DNA of 64,000 nucleotides from Clostridiales bacterium (lineage in GTDB: Bacteria; Bacillota; Clostridia; Saccharofermentanales; Saccharofermentanaceae): the NCBI GenBank assembly GCA_017962145.1, contig JAGCVX010000037.1, forward strand, positions 62,001 through 126,000, in the 5' to 3' direction. The notes below the pieces were generated by a model. It ran no database searches, had not been told where the DNA came from, and worked only from the letters and a program-made list of their open reading frames with translations. A program made the translations under genes and the position numbers. Below, piece by piece: positions 8,019 to 16,363 of this stretch; the stretch's first letter is position 1, and every line of letters starts with the position of its first letter.

Positions 8019-9030
8019 AAAAAGAGGCAAAAAAGGCTCGATGGTGCTGGAGGCGGCCGTATCTACGCCTCTGGTAATTCTCCTTTTAGTTGCGATGCTG
8101 TCTTCGATAACGGTCGTGAATACAGAACTTTACTTAAGACGGGCAACTGAAAATGTGGTTTCTGAGGTCAATCTTGCGATTCCCTTTGCGTCAAACGGTA
8201 TTCTTTGTCTGGATGATCTGGTCAAAACCTTCGGAATCGCAGACCTTGTGGATGTTGATATGGGCGGTGTGGATGATGTGCTGGGTGTGATCGGTGAGAT
8301 CAGTGGTGCAACCGGAGTACAGCTGGAAGATGTCCTGACAACCGCGACTTTCGGACGATATATGCGTGATCGGATAGTGTTTGAGTATAAGAAACTGACT
8401 CATAATTCCTCGATTTATGACAGTCTGGTTGATGATCTTTCTGTTTATCTCGACTATTGTTGTGAAGACAAAAGTCTTTATGTGAAAGTGTTTTATGAGA
8501 TCCGTGCCGGTCAAATTGAGATTTCCAGACAAATATGTACCTCGGCTGTTATGTATGCAGATCCTTTGAAGTTAGGAGACGGGGAAAAGAAGCCGGATGA
8601 TGATGAACGTTCTGTTTGGGATCAGGACAATTTTCAAAGAGGAATCACTTTTAGAGAGAAGTATGGAGGAAATCTGCCTTTTAACTATCCCGTAATCAGT
8701 TATTACGCCAATCATGAAGCAAAATCGATAAAGAGCATCGATACAACATCACCATACTATCAGAATCTTAAGAAGCTGGATGATAAGGTGAAAGGATATA
8801 TCAATGATCTGGCAAAGTTTGACGGAGCTTCATGGGGTTCAACTGTCATTGGGCCCGGTGAAATAACATCTCGAACACTTGTGATCGTGATTCCCGAAAA
8901 CGGCTCAGCTGCCTGTTATCAGGAACTAATTGCATTGAAGGCATATGCAGCTTCGAAGGGGGTCAATCTCGTGATCGAGAAATACGGTACGTCCGGAAGA
9001 TACCAGGAGAACTCAAGTGCTTATATATAA
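8005..9030 (+). CDS. TadE-like pseudopilin-type protein
   Basis: After a basic start (RITRKRGKKGS) comes MVLEAAVSTPLVILLLVAML, a good match to the TadE N-terminal helix with its conserved Glu, followed by an extracytoplasmic domain of about 300 residues. The length (341 residues) far exceeds TadE (about 150), so the C-terminal part is an extra domain I do not recognise. The ATG at 8005 is chosen because GGAGG at 7990-7994 is ten bases upstream. The in-frame ATG at 7996 is too close to that site. It overlaps the preceding gene by 14 bases. Confidence 0.6.
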   Translation: MRITRKRGKKGSMVLEAAVSTPLVILLLVAMLSSITVVNTELYLRRATENVVSEVNLAIPFASNGILCLDDLVKTFGIADLVDVDMGGVDDVLGVIGEISGATGVQLEDVLTTATFGRYMRDRIVFEYKKLTHNSSIYDSLVDDLSVYLDYCCEDKSLYVKVFYEIRAGQIEISRQICTSAVMYADPLKLGDGEKKPDDDERSVWDQDNFQRGITFREKYGGNLPFNYPVISYYANHEAKSIKSIDTTSPYYQNLKKLDDKVKGYINDLAKFDGASWGSTVIGPGEITSRTLVIVIPENGSAACYQELIALKAYAASKGVNLVIEKYGTSGRYQENSSAYI

Positions 9031-9056
9031 TATATATAATTAAAATAGAAAAATTG

Positions 9057-9085
9057 TTGTCACATCGCCTTCCTTGCTGTATATT
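9057..9085 (+). promoter_or_regulatory. Promoter of the secA operon
   Basis: TTGTCA at 9057-9062 and TATATT at 9080-9085 have a 17-base spacer, in the 102-base gap before the first gene of the group. Confidence 0.6.
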
Positions 9086-9132
9086 ATTAGTGCTGATAAT
9101 TTGAGTATTTATGTTTGTTTGGAGGAATAAGA

Positions 9133-9366
9133 TTGAAACAAGAAATCGAGCAAGTGCGCGAAGTAGGTAGTTCTCGTCATGCTTCCGGCAAGGAAAATCA
9201 TGAGCTTTCTATCGGAGATGTGCTTCGAAAAGCTAGAAATGAACTGGTTACCAAACGCATCCTGATAGCGATTGTGTTGATCCTTCTGGTGACAGCCATT
9301 GTTTTCCTGGCTGTGGATGGTTTCTTCCTGCGCGTTATCGATTCTTTGATCGGTCTTGTTGAGTGA
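9133..9366 (+). CDS. Small single-pass membrane protein of unknown function
   Basis: This 77-residue protein has a polar N-terminus of about 45 residues and one hydrophobic helix (ILIAIVLILLVTAIVFLAV) near the C-terminus. No family is recognised. The start is TTG at 9133, seven bases after GGAGG at 9121-9125. It is the first gene after the promoter at 9057-9085 and ends eight bases before yerC, so it sits in the secA operon. It could be an accessory envelope protein, but nothing in the sequence shows its role. Confidence 0.6.
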   Translation: MKQEIEQVREVGSSRHASGKENHELSIGDVLRKARNELVTKRILIAIVLILLVTAIVFLAVDGFFLRVIDSLIGLVE

Positions 9367-9373
9367 GGTCACA

Positions 9374-9709
9374 GTGAACGATAAGTTGAAAGACAGACAT
9401 ATGGATGATCTTTGTGACGCGATTTTGACCTTGCGTTCCAGAGAAGAATGCTATGCTCTCTTTGAAGACCTGTGTACTATCGCCGAAATGAAGTCGCTGG
9501 CTCAGCGTTTTCAGGTAGCGATCCTTCTTGAAAAAGGTCACACATACACAGAGATATTCGAAGAAACAGGTGTCAGCACAGCGACAATCAGTCGTGTAAA
9601 ACGTTGCCTGGATTATGGTGCGGATGGATATAAAACTGTTCTGGACCGTATGAATCTGCAAGATGGTAACGAAGAAATAGGAAAGACGGAAGGGAAAGAA
9701 ACAAAATGA
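9374..9709 (+). CDS. YerC/YecD family TrpR-like regulator
   Basis: This 111-residue protein matches the TrpR-like YerC/YecD family: an all-helical fold with AEMKSLAQRFQVAILLEKGHTYTEI and a helix-turn-helix GVSTATISRVKRCL (about residues 75-88). TrpR-superfamily proteins bind operator DNA; the ligand and targets of YerC are unknown to me. GTG at 9374 follows a GTGAGG site by five bases. The stop overlaps the secA ATG, so the two genes are translationally coupled. Whether it regulates this operon is untested. Confidence 0.85.
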   Translation: MNDKLKDRHMDDLCDAILTLRSREECYALFEDLCTIAEMKSLAQRFQVAILLEKGHTYTEIFEETGVSTATISRVKRCLDYGADGYKTVLDRMNLQDGNEEIGKTEGKETK

Positions 9710-12531
9710 GTATTATTACCAAGATCTTTGGTACACACAGTGATCATGAGATTAAGCACATCATGCCGATTGTGGAGGCAATCGAGAGTCGTTCAGATAA
9801 GTATTCAAACATGTCCGAAGCTGAACTGAAGGGCATGACAGAGGTATTAAAGAAAAGGCTTAAGGATGGCGAGACTACGGATGATATTCTTCCGGATGCT
9901 TTTGCTACGATCCGTGAGGCAGCTTGGAGAGTACTTGGTCTCAGACCTTATCGTGTACAGCTGATCGGTGGTATCATTCTTCACCAGGGCCGAATCGCCG
10001 AGATGAAGACAGGTGAAGGTAAAACACTCGTTGCAACTCTTCCTGTTTATCTCAACGCTTTGACCGGTAAGGGCGTTCATGTAGTTACCGTAAACGATTA
10101 CCTCGCTCGACGCGATAGTGAGTGGATGGGTAAGGTTTACCGTTATCTTGGCCTTACAGTTGGTCTGATCGTTCATGATCTGGATAATGATGAGCGTCGT
10201 AAGGCTTACAATTCCGACATTACATACGGTACCAACAATGAGTATGGTTTCGATTACCTCCGTGACAACATGGTAGATCGTAAAGAGAAGATGGTTCAGC
10301 GCGAACTCGCTTATGCCATCGTCGACGAGGTCGATAGTATCCTGATCGACGAAGCAAGAACACCTCTTATTATTTCCGGTATGGGCGGCGAGTCTTCTGA
10401 TATGTATGTTAAGGCCGACCGTTTCGTTAAGACTCTGAAAAAGTTCGTTGTTGTTGAAACAGATGAAAAAGTTGATATCGATGATGTCAGCGGCGACTGC
10501 GACTACGTAGTTGATGAGAAGGCTAAGACTGCAGTACTTACTGCAAACGGTATTGAAAAGGCAGAGAAGCACTTCGGTGTAAACAATCTCTCTGATCCGG
10601 AAAACTTTGACCTTCAGCATTATATCAACAACGCATTGAAAGCTAACGGTACGATGGAACGTGACCAGAAGTACGTTGTTACCAATGGCGAAGTTATTAT
10701 CGTTGATGACTTTACCGGTCGTCTTATGTATGGTCGTCGTTTCAGCGATGGTCTCCATCAGGCAATCGAAGCAAAAGAAGGTGTTAAGGTAGAAAGAGAG
10801 TCTAAGACACTCGCTACGATCACTTTCCAGAATTACTTCCGTATGTACGAAAAGCTCGCCGGTATGACCGGTACCGCTTATACAGAAGAATCCGAATTCC
10901 GTCAGATCTACAGCCTCGACGTTATTCAGATCCCGACAAACAAGCCGATCGCTCGTGTAGATGAGCACGATGCAGTTTATAAGAACCAGAGCGGTAAGTA
11001 CGCTGCGGTACTTAAGCAGGTTAAGGAAGCCCACGAAAAGGGTCAGCCGGTACTTGTTGGTACTGTTGAAGTAAGTAAGTCTGAGTTCCTTTCGAAGATC
11101 TTTACCCGTGCCGGCATCAAGCATGATGTGTTGAACGCAAAGAACCACTTACGAGAGGCGGAGATCGTTGCTCAGGCTGGCCGTTATGGTGCGGTTACAA
11201 TCGCTACAAACATGGCTGGTCGTGGTACGGATATTCTCCTCGGCGGTAACCCGGAATTCATGGCGAAGCAGGAGATGAGAAAACTCGGCTACACAGAAGA
11301 GTTGATCGATGCTTCAACAGCATACAACGAGACAGATGATGAGCTTATTCTTGAGGCTCGTGAGCGTTTCACGACTCTGGAAAAAGACTTCAAGGAAAAG
11401 ATCAAGGATGAGACTGAAAAGGTAAGAGAAGCAGGCGGTCTTTTCATTATCGGTACAGAAAGACACGAATCCCGTCGTATCGATAACCAGCTGCGTGGTC
11501 GTGCCGGACGTCAGGGTGACCCGGGACGCACGAAGTTCTTCCTGGCTCTTGATGACGATCTGATGCGTCTTTTCGGCGGTGATCGTGCGAATGCAGCATT
11601 CGAAACTCTCGGCGTTGATGAGAGTGTAGAGATCCAGTCCGGTATTCTTTCCAAGCAGATCGAAGGTGCTCAGAAGAAGGTTGAGGGTATGAACTTCAGC
11701 ATGCGCCGTCACGTTCTTGAGTACGATGATGTTATGAATGTTCAGCGTAACCTTATCTACGAACAGCGCCGTAAGGTTCTTGATGGTGTAGATATTCACG
11801 ATACGATCAAGAAGATGACAACAACTGTCGGTGAAAGAATTGTTTCCCGTGTTGCTCTCGATGGCGTTGTTAAGCCGGAAGAGTGCACATCTCTGAAAGC
11901 GAATATTGCTGATGTATTTGGTTCTGATATTGATGTTATCAATGACATTCAGAAGGCAATCGACAATTCCGAGTCTGTAGATGCGGATGAGATTTCCGAG
12001 AAGGTTGTTGAGCAGGGCCTTGAAAAGCTCGAAAAGAGAGATGAGACATTCACTCCTGAAATCTTCCGTGAGGCAGAGCGTCAGATCCTGCTTTATAACG
12101 TTGACCAGAAGTGGATGGATCATATCGATGCTATGGATCAGCTCCGTAATGCAATCGGTATGAGAAGTGTAGGTCAGAAAGACCCGGTTATCGAGTATCG
12201 TATGGAAGGTTCCGAGATGTTCGATGAGATGAATATGCTCATCCAGAATGATACCGTTCGTCTGATCATGAAGGCCAATATCGAAGCTGGTCAGCGCATC
12301 GAAAGAAAGTCTTCTGTCAAGAAGCTTCAGGAGGGTCACGGTAACGCACAGCTTGATGCTGTTGCACAGCGTGCTCAGTCCGGTGCTGATGCAAAGGCTC
12401 ACCAGCAGGCTGGTCTCGAGAATCGTGAGCCGGCAAAGCGTGATTCTAAAAAGGTAGGCCGTAACGATCCGTGTCCGTGCGGTAGCGGCAAGAAGTACAA
12501 GAACTGCTGTGGAAAGGACGCTAATGACTGA
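9706..12531 (+). CDS. secA: Preprotein translocase ATPase SecA
   Basis: SecA drives Sec-dependent export through SecYEG. The 941-residue protein contains the MKTGEGKTL Walker A motif near residue 103, VDEVDSILIDEARTPL (DEVD box), the preprotein crosslinking domain, the second helicase half with ATNMAGRGTDI and QLRGRAGRQGDPG, the scaffold/wing region and IGMRSVGQKDP. A C-terminal zinc-binding tail, NDPCPCGSGKKYKNCCG, follows. Length and motif order are normal. The ATG overlaps the yerC stop. The purine phosphorylase gene begins inside its last codons. Long open frames on the opposite strand here are codon-bias shadows. Confidence 0.98.
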   Translation: MSIITKIFGTHSDHEIKHIMPIVEAIESRSDKYSNMSEAELKGMTEVLKKRLKDGETTDDILPDAFATIREAAWRVLGLRPYRVQLIGGIILHQGRIAEMKTGEGKTLVATLPVYLNALTGKGVHVVTVNDYLARRDSEWMGKVYRYLGLTVGLIVHDLDNDERRKAYNSDITYGTNNEYGFDYLRDNMVDRKEKMVQRELAYAIVDEVDSILIDEARTPLIISGMGGESSDMYVKADRFVKTLKKFVVVETDEKVDIDDVSGDCDYVVDEKAKTAVLTANGIEKAEKHFGVNNLSDPENFDLQHYINNALKANGTMERDQKYVVTNGEVIIVDDFTGRLMYGRRFSDGLHQAIEAKEGVKVERESKTLATITFQNYFRMYEKLAGMTGTAYTEESEFRQIYSLDVIQIPTNKPIARVDEHDAVYKNQSGKYAAVLKQVKEAHEKGQPVLVGTVEVSKSEFLSKIFTRAGIKHDVLNAKNHLREAEIVAQAGRYGAVTIATNMAGRGTDILLGGNPEFMAKQEMRKLGYTEELIDASTAYNETDDELILEARERFTTLEKDFKEKIKDETEKVREAGGLFIIGTERHESRRIDNQLRGRAGRQGDPGRTKFFLALDDDLMRLFGGDRANAAFETLGVDESVEIQSGILSKQIEGAQKKVEGMNFSMRRHVLEYDDVMNVQRNLIYEQRRKVLDGVDIHDTIKKMTTTVGERIVSRVALDGVVKPEECTSLKANIADVFGSDIDVINDIQKAIDNSESVDADEISEKVVEQGLEKLEKRDETFTPEIFREAERQILLYNVDQKWMDHIDAMDQLRNAIGMRSVGQKDPVIEYRMEGSEMFDEMNMLIQNDTVRLIMKANIEAGQRIERKSSVKKLQEGHGNAQLDAVAQRAQSGADAKAHQQAGLENREPAKRDSKKVGRNDPCPCGSGKKYKNCCGKDAND

Positions 12532-13351
12532 TTTAACGTATTCTGAAAAGATTAATGAGGCTGCATCATATATTTCTTCCAAGGTTTCTGATCTTCCGGA
12601 AACATGTCTTGTGCTGGGATCCGGACTTGGTCCTTTGACTGAAAAAGCTGATACTTTGGTATCTATCTCATATGCTGATATTCCTCATTTCCCCAGAACT
12701 ACTGTTCCGGGACATGAAGGTTTGCTGATTGTGGCTGAGTTTTCCGGTAAGAAGACGTTTATTATGAAGGGTCGCTTTCATTATTACGAAGGGTATTCGA
12801 CTCAGGAAGCTACATTCTACGTTCGAGTGATGGCAAAACTGGGTGTAAAGAACCTGGTTATGACGAATGCTGCCGGCGGCATCAAGAAGTCTATGCATCC
12901 AAGTGAACTGATGGTAATAACAGATCATATCTCTTTATTCTGTGATTCTCCGCTTCGTGGCGCGAATCTGGATGAATTCGGTGTTCGTTTCCCGGATCAG
13001 ACACATGTTTATGATCAGGACTTCATCCGTTTGATTGGTGAAGCTGCTGAAGAACTTGGAATTACACTTCATCAGGGAGTATATGCATATACGCGTGGAC
13101 CGCAGTATGAAACACCTGCTGAGATCCGTGCTCTGGCTGCTCTTGGTGCCGATGCGGTTGGTATGTCTACTGTTGCAGAAGCAATTGCAGCATCGCATTG
13201 TTCTATGCGTGTTCTGGCCGTTTCATGTATAAGTAATTATGCTGCTGGCATTTCCGGACAGCCTTTATCTCATGAAGAAGTGATGACGAATGCGAATGCG
13301 GCTTCGCAGAATAGTATTGCTTTAATGGAGAGATTCTTCTCGAAGATTTGA
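12524..13351 (+). CDS. Purine nucleoside phosphorylase
   Basis: This 275-residue class I (trimeric-type) phosphorylase cleaves inosine and guanosine with phosphate to free base and ribose 1-phosphate. Visible motifs are VLGSGLGPL (phosphate loop), PGHEG, KGRFHYYEGYS, MTNAAGGIK, and the purine-binding TRGPQYETPAEIRAL with GMSTVAEA. The ATG at 12524 overlaps the secA stop and follows AAAGGA. With SAH hydrolase and the deaminase downstream it forms a nucleoside-recycling set. Inosine made by deamination of adenosine or SAH products would be a natural substrate. Confidence 0.93.
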   Translation: MTDLTYSEKINEAASYISSKVSDLPETCLVLGSGLGPLTEKADTLVSISYADIPHFPRTTVPGHEGLLIVAEFSGKKTFIMKGRFHYYEGYSTQEATFYVRVMAKLGVKNLVMTNAAGGIKKSMHPSELMVITDHISLFCDSPLRGANLDEFGVRFPDQTHVYDQDFIRLIGEAAEELGITLHQGVYAYTRGPQYETPAEIRALAALGADAVGMSTVAEAIAASHCSMRVLAVSCISNYAAGISGQPLSHEEVMTNANAASQNSIALMERFFSKI

Positions 13352-13385
13352 TAGTTAACATTATTTAGTTTATGGAGGACTTTTT

Positions 13386-14648
13386 ATGAGTGATTTACCG
13401 GCTTATGAGATTAAAGATATTAGTCTTGCACCGAGTGGTCAGCATAAGATCGACTGGGCGTACCGTAATATGCCTGTTTTGAGAATTATCGAGCAGGAAC
13501 TGAAGGAGACAAAGCCATTTACCGGACTTAAGATTGCGGTAAGCGTTCATGTTGAAGCAAAGACTGCCAATCTTGCACTCGTTCTTCGTGAAGGTGGTGC
13601 TGATGTTGCGCTTACCGGCTGTAACCCGCTTTCCACTCAGGATGATGTAGCAGCAGCTCTGGTTGAGCGTGGAATGAAAGTATACTGCATTCATGGCGCA
13701 GATCCGGAAACATATAGAAAGCATCTTGAAATGACGCTGGCTTTTGGTCCGGATATCGTGATCGACGATGGTGGTGACCTTGCTATGCTTCTGCATTCTA
13801 CACATAGTCATCTTGTTGAAAATATGCTTGGTTCCTGTGAGGAAACAACAACTGGTGTTCATCGTCTGAAGATTCTGGAAGAAGAAGGCCGCCTTGCTTA
13901 TCCGGTTATCGCCGTTAATGACGCAAGATGTAAGCATCTCTTCGATAACCGCTTTGGTACAGGCCAATCCGTTTGGACAGCCATCATGGCAACAACGAAT
14001 CTCGTAGTTGCAGGAAAGTCTGTAGTCGTTGCAGGCTTCGGCATGTGCGGTAAGGGTGTTGCTCTTCGTGCCAAGGGCATGGGTGCACGAGTAATCGTAA
14101 CTGAGATCGATCCTGTTAAGGCTTGTGAAGCGATCATGGAAGGCTATGAAGTCATGACAATGGATGATGCTGCTCCTCTGGGCGATGTTTTTGTAACCGT
14201 TACAGGATGTAAGGACGTTATTACGAAGAAGCACTTTGAAAAGATGAAAGATGGAGCGATCTGCTGTAATGCCGGCCACTTCGATGTCGAGATCAATCTT
14301 GTACAGCTTGGTGAGATGGCAACAGATAAGAAGGTGCTGAGAAATAATATTGATGGTTATGTTCTTCCGGATGGACGTACGATCTGCATTCTTGCAGAAG
14401 GCCGTCTTGTTAATCTGGCTTCCGGTGACGGACATCCTGTTGAGATCATGGATATGAGTTTTGCTCTTCAGGCTCAGAGTGCAAGATATATTGCTGAACA
14501 TGGCAAGGAACTGGCTAAGCATGTATATGACACACCGACAGCGATCGATGACCGTGTTGGTGAGTTCCTGCTGAAGTCTAAGGGCTTGTCGATCGATAAG
14601 CTGACTCCTGAGCAGGATCGTTATATCCATTCCTGGGATCTGGAGTAA
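13386..14648 (+). CDS. ahcY: Adenosylhomocysteinase (SAH hydrolase)
   Basis: The enzyme reversibly splits S-adenosylhomocysteine to adenosine and homocysteine using tightly bound NAD. This 420-residue form shows VHVEAKTANLALVLREGGA, DDGGDLAMLLHS, CEETTTGVHRLK, the Rossmann loop VVVAGFGMCGKG (about residues 217-228) and the C-terminal end of the family. It is the shorter bacterial/archaeal type lacking the insert of the longer form. GGAGG at 13374-13378 precedes the ATG. The neighbours (PNP upstream, MTA/SAH deaminase three bases downstream) indicate one methyl-cycle salvage operon. Confidence 0.96.
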   Translation: MSDLPAYEIKDISLAPSGQHKIDWAYRNMPVLRIIEQELKETKPFTGLKIAVSVHVEAKTANLALVLREGGADVALTGCNPLSTQDDVAAALVERGMKVYCIHGADPETYRKHLEMTLAFGPDIVIDDGGDLAMLLHSTHSHLVENMLGSCEETTTGVHRLKILEEEGRLAYPVIAVNDARCKHLFDNRFGTGQSVWTAIMATTNLVVAGKSVVVAGFGMCGKGVALRAKGMGARVIVTEIDPVKACEAIMEGYEVMTMDDAAPLGDVFVTVTGCKDVITKKHFEKMKDGAICCNAGHFDVEINLVQLGEMATDKKVLRNNIDGYVLPDGRTICILAEGRLVNLASGDGHPVEIMDMSFALQAQSARYIAEHGKELAKHVYDTPTAIDDRVGEFLLKSKGLSIDKLTPEQDRYIHSWDLE

Positions 14649-14651
14649 TTT

Positions 14652-15974
14652 ATGAAAAAATCTGTTTTATTCTCTGATTTTACGATCGTGACTTCTCATG
14701 ATGATGGGAAGGCAACGATCAGCGAGCATTCTTATTGCGCTGTTCATGATGGTAAGATCGAGTATGTCGGTTCATCCAAAGAAGATGCAGTAAAGATCCT
14801 TACAAATCTGTGCGGCGGTTCTTTTGAAGAATATGATGGAAAGAACCGTATTCTTGCACCGACTTTTGCAAATGCTCATGCGCATACTCCGATGTCGATC
14901 TTTAGAAACATCGCTGATGACCTGGCTCTTCAGGATTGGCTTTTCGGTCAGATTATTCCGCGTGAAGACCGTATGATCGCAGAGGATTTTGAATATGGTC
15001 ATCTTCTGACACTCGCTGAGATGATTGAAAGTGGTACGGCTTGTGCTGCGAATATGTACGATGGTGCGAGAATCACGACAAAGGCTTCTGTGGATGCCGG
15101 CTTCCGTGTGCAGCAGACGATCATGGGCAAGAAGTGTGAGGACGGGAAATGGTCTGTAGACAGAGACGATGTAGTCGATTTCCAGGCTTTCTTGAAAGAA
15201 ACCGGTTCCGCACTTATCACACCGAGCCTTCTCGTTCATTCTGTATACCTGTATCCGGGCGATTTTTATGTTCCGCTTGCAGAACTTGCTAAAGAATTTA
15301 ATCTTCCGGTTAGTGTTCATATCTCTGAGACACTCGTTGAAAATGAGAATTGTTTGAAGGATTATGGCTGTACTCCTGTTGAAAAACTGGATGCATCCGG
15401 TCTTTTGAATGAACATACGGTCGCCGCACACTGCGTGCATCTCACGGCGAAAGACCGTTCTATCCTCGCAAACAGAAAAGTCTGGGTAGCGCATAATCCG
15501 TCCAGTAACATGAAGCTTGCTTCCGGTTTTGCGGATATGCCTGAGATGCAGAAGGACGGTGTTCGTCTTTGCATCGGTACGGATGGCGCGGCAAGTAATA
15601 ACAATCAGGATATGTTCATGGAAATGCGTCTTGCATCTTTCATGGCGAAAGGTACAAAGCTTGATCCGACCGTTCTGAATGCTTCTGATGTATTCCATAT
15701 GGCAACTCGAAACGGTTATCTGGCTTGCGGCTTTGAGGACTGTGGCTTAATTGAAGAGGGCATGCGTGCCGATCTGCAGATCATCGACTATGATTGTCCG
15801 CAGATGTGGCCTCTTGGAAATGCTTTGTCGGCTCTGGTATATTCATGCGGACCGAAGTGCGTGGAATCCGTTATGATCGATGGACAGTTTGTACTTTACA
15901 GGCATGAGCTGACAACGATCGATATGGAAAAGGTAACCTATTTCACCAGGAAAACGATGGAAAGGTTGAAATAA
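14652..15974 (+). CDS. mtaD: 5-methylthioadenosine/S-adenosylhomocysteine deaminase (amidohydrolase)
   Basis: This 440-residue metal-dependent amidohydrolase of the TrzN/MtaD group has the metal ligands HAHTPMS (HxH, about residues 75-77), VSVHISE, AAHCVHLT and GTDGAASNNNQDMF. Members deaminate MTA, SAH or adenosine at N6 to the inosine forms. The genomic link with ahcY and PNP supports that substrate range over guanine or triazine deamination. It begins three bases after ahcY. A perfect 18-base palindrome follows its stop directly and tRNA-Arg begins five bases after that. Confidence 0.85.
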   Translation: MKKSVLFSDFTIVTSHDDGKATISEHSYCAVHDGKIEYVGSSKEDAVKILTNLCGGSFEEYDGKNRILAPTFANAHAHTPMSIFRNIADDLALQDWLFGQIIPREDRMIAEDFEYGHLLTLAEMIESGTACAANMYDGARITTKASVDAGFRVQQTIMGKKCEDGKWSVDRDDVVDFQAFLKETGSALITPSLLVHSVYLYPGDFYVPLAELAKEFNLPVSVHISETLVENENCLKDYGCTPVEKLDASGLLNEHTVAAHCVHLTAKDRSILANRKVWVAHNPSSNMKLASGFADMPEMQKDGVRLCIGTDGAASNNNQDMFMEMRLASFMAKGTKLDPTVLNASDVFHMATRNGYLACGFEDCGLIEEGMRADLQIIDYDCPQMWPLGNALSALVYSCGPKCVESVMIDGQFVLYRHELTTIDMEKVTYFTRKTMERLK

Positions 15975-15992
15975 CGGGAAGAATTCTTCCCG
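15975..15992. repeat. Perfect 18-base palindrome between mtaD and tRNA-Arg
   Basis: CGGGAAGAA/TTCTTCCCG forms a nine-base-pair perfect palindrome that starts immediately after the mtaD stop codon and ends five bases before the tRNA. No T-run follows, so it is more likely a processing or stability hairpin than a terminator. Confidence 0.6.
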
Positions 15993-15997
15993 ATCGC

Positions 15998-16074
15998 GCG
16001 CTTATAGCTCAGCAGGATAGAGCGTCCGCCTCCTAAGCGGAAGGCCGCTGGTTCGAATCCAGTTAAGTGCACCA
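15998..16074 (+). tRNA. tRNA-Arg (anticodon CCT)
   Basis: A full cloverleaf can be drawn. The acceptor GCGCTTA pairs with TAAGTGC, the D arm carries GCTC...GAGC, the anticodon stem TCCGC/GCGGA holds the loop CTCCTAA with anticodon CCT, and the T arm has TTCGAAT. CCA is encoded. No separate promoter is evident, so it may be cotranscribed with mtaD. Confidence 0.97.
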
Positions 16075-16107
16075 AAAAAGACTCCCTAAGATATGGGGAG
16101 TCTTTTT
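16075..16107 (+). terminator. Rho-independent terminator after tRNA-Arg
   Basis: GACTCCC (16080-16086) pairs with GGGAGTC (16096-16102), flanked by an A-run upstream and TTTTT downstream. Confidence 0.9.
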
Positions 16108-16186
16108 CTTTGAATGTGGTATGATGGTAACAGGGGTAATGTTAGATTGCATAGTTGCTTAAGCCATGCAAAGGAGGCTAGGATAT

Positions 16187-16360
16187 ATGGATTCGGGTGT
16201 AAGAACTCTTATTTTGTCATACATCGTTTCTACGGGAGATGTTTCAGACAAAACGATCGGATTTGGACTTTGCGCGCTTTTCGGGGTTGCCGGCATCATT
16301 TTTCTGATCATGGCATTACTTGCCTGCAAAGAGTATATCGATGAGAAGAAAAGGAGATAA
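16187..16360 (+). CDS. Small membrane protein upstream of the NAD salvage genes
   Basis: This 57-residue protein has one strongly hydrophobic segment (GFGLCALFGVAGIIFLIMAL) and a basic C-terminus ending EKKRR. No family is recognised. The ATG at 16187 follows GGAGG at 16172-16176 by ten bases. The stop lies three bases before the nicotinamidase start, with that gene's AAGGAGA site inside its last codons, so translation is coupled. A competing open frame at 16114-16344 lacks a ribosome site and hydrophobic pattern and is taken as a shadow. Confidence 0.6.
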   Translation: MDSGVRTLILSYIVSTGDVSDKTIGFGLCALFGVAGIIFLIMALLACKEYIDEKKRR

Positions 16361-16363
16361 GTG

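Noticed and set aside
9021..9050. An AT-rich alternating TATATA stretch after the TadE-like gene as a possible origin or repeat
   Set aside because: It is too short and irregular, with no DnaA-box cluster or repeat unit.
9847..12582. Long minus-strand open frames of 433 and 422 codons
   Set aside because: They are antisense to secA, have Ile/Thr/Asn-rich nonsense composition and no ribosome site; secA is certain.
13395..14630. A 411-codon minus-strand open frame
   Set aside because: It is the shadow of ahcY with no motif.
16114..16344. A 76-codon plus-strand frame overlapping the small membrane protein
   Set aside because: It has no ribosome site, begins almost at the tRNA terminator and shows no structure. 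The frame at 16187-16360 has GGAGG and a membrane helix.
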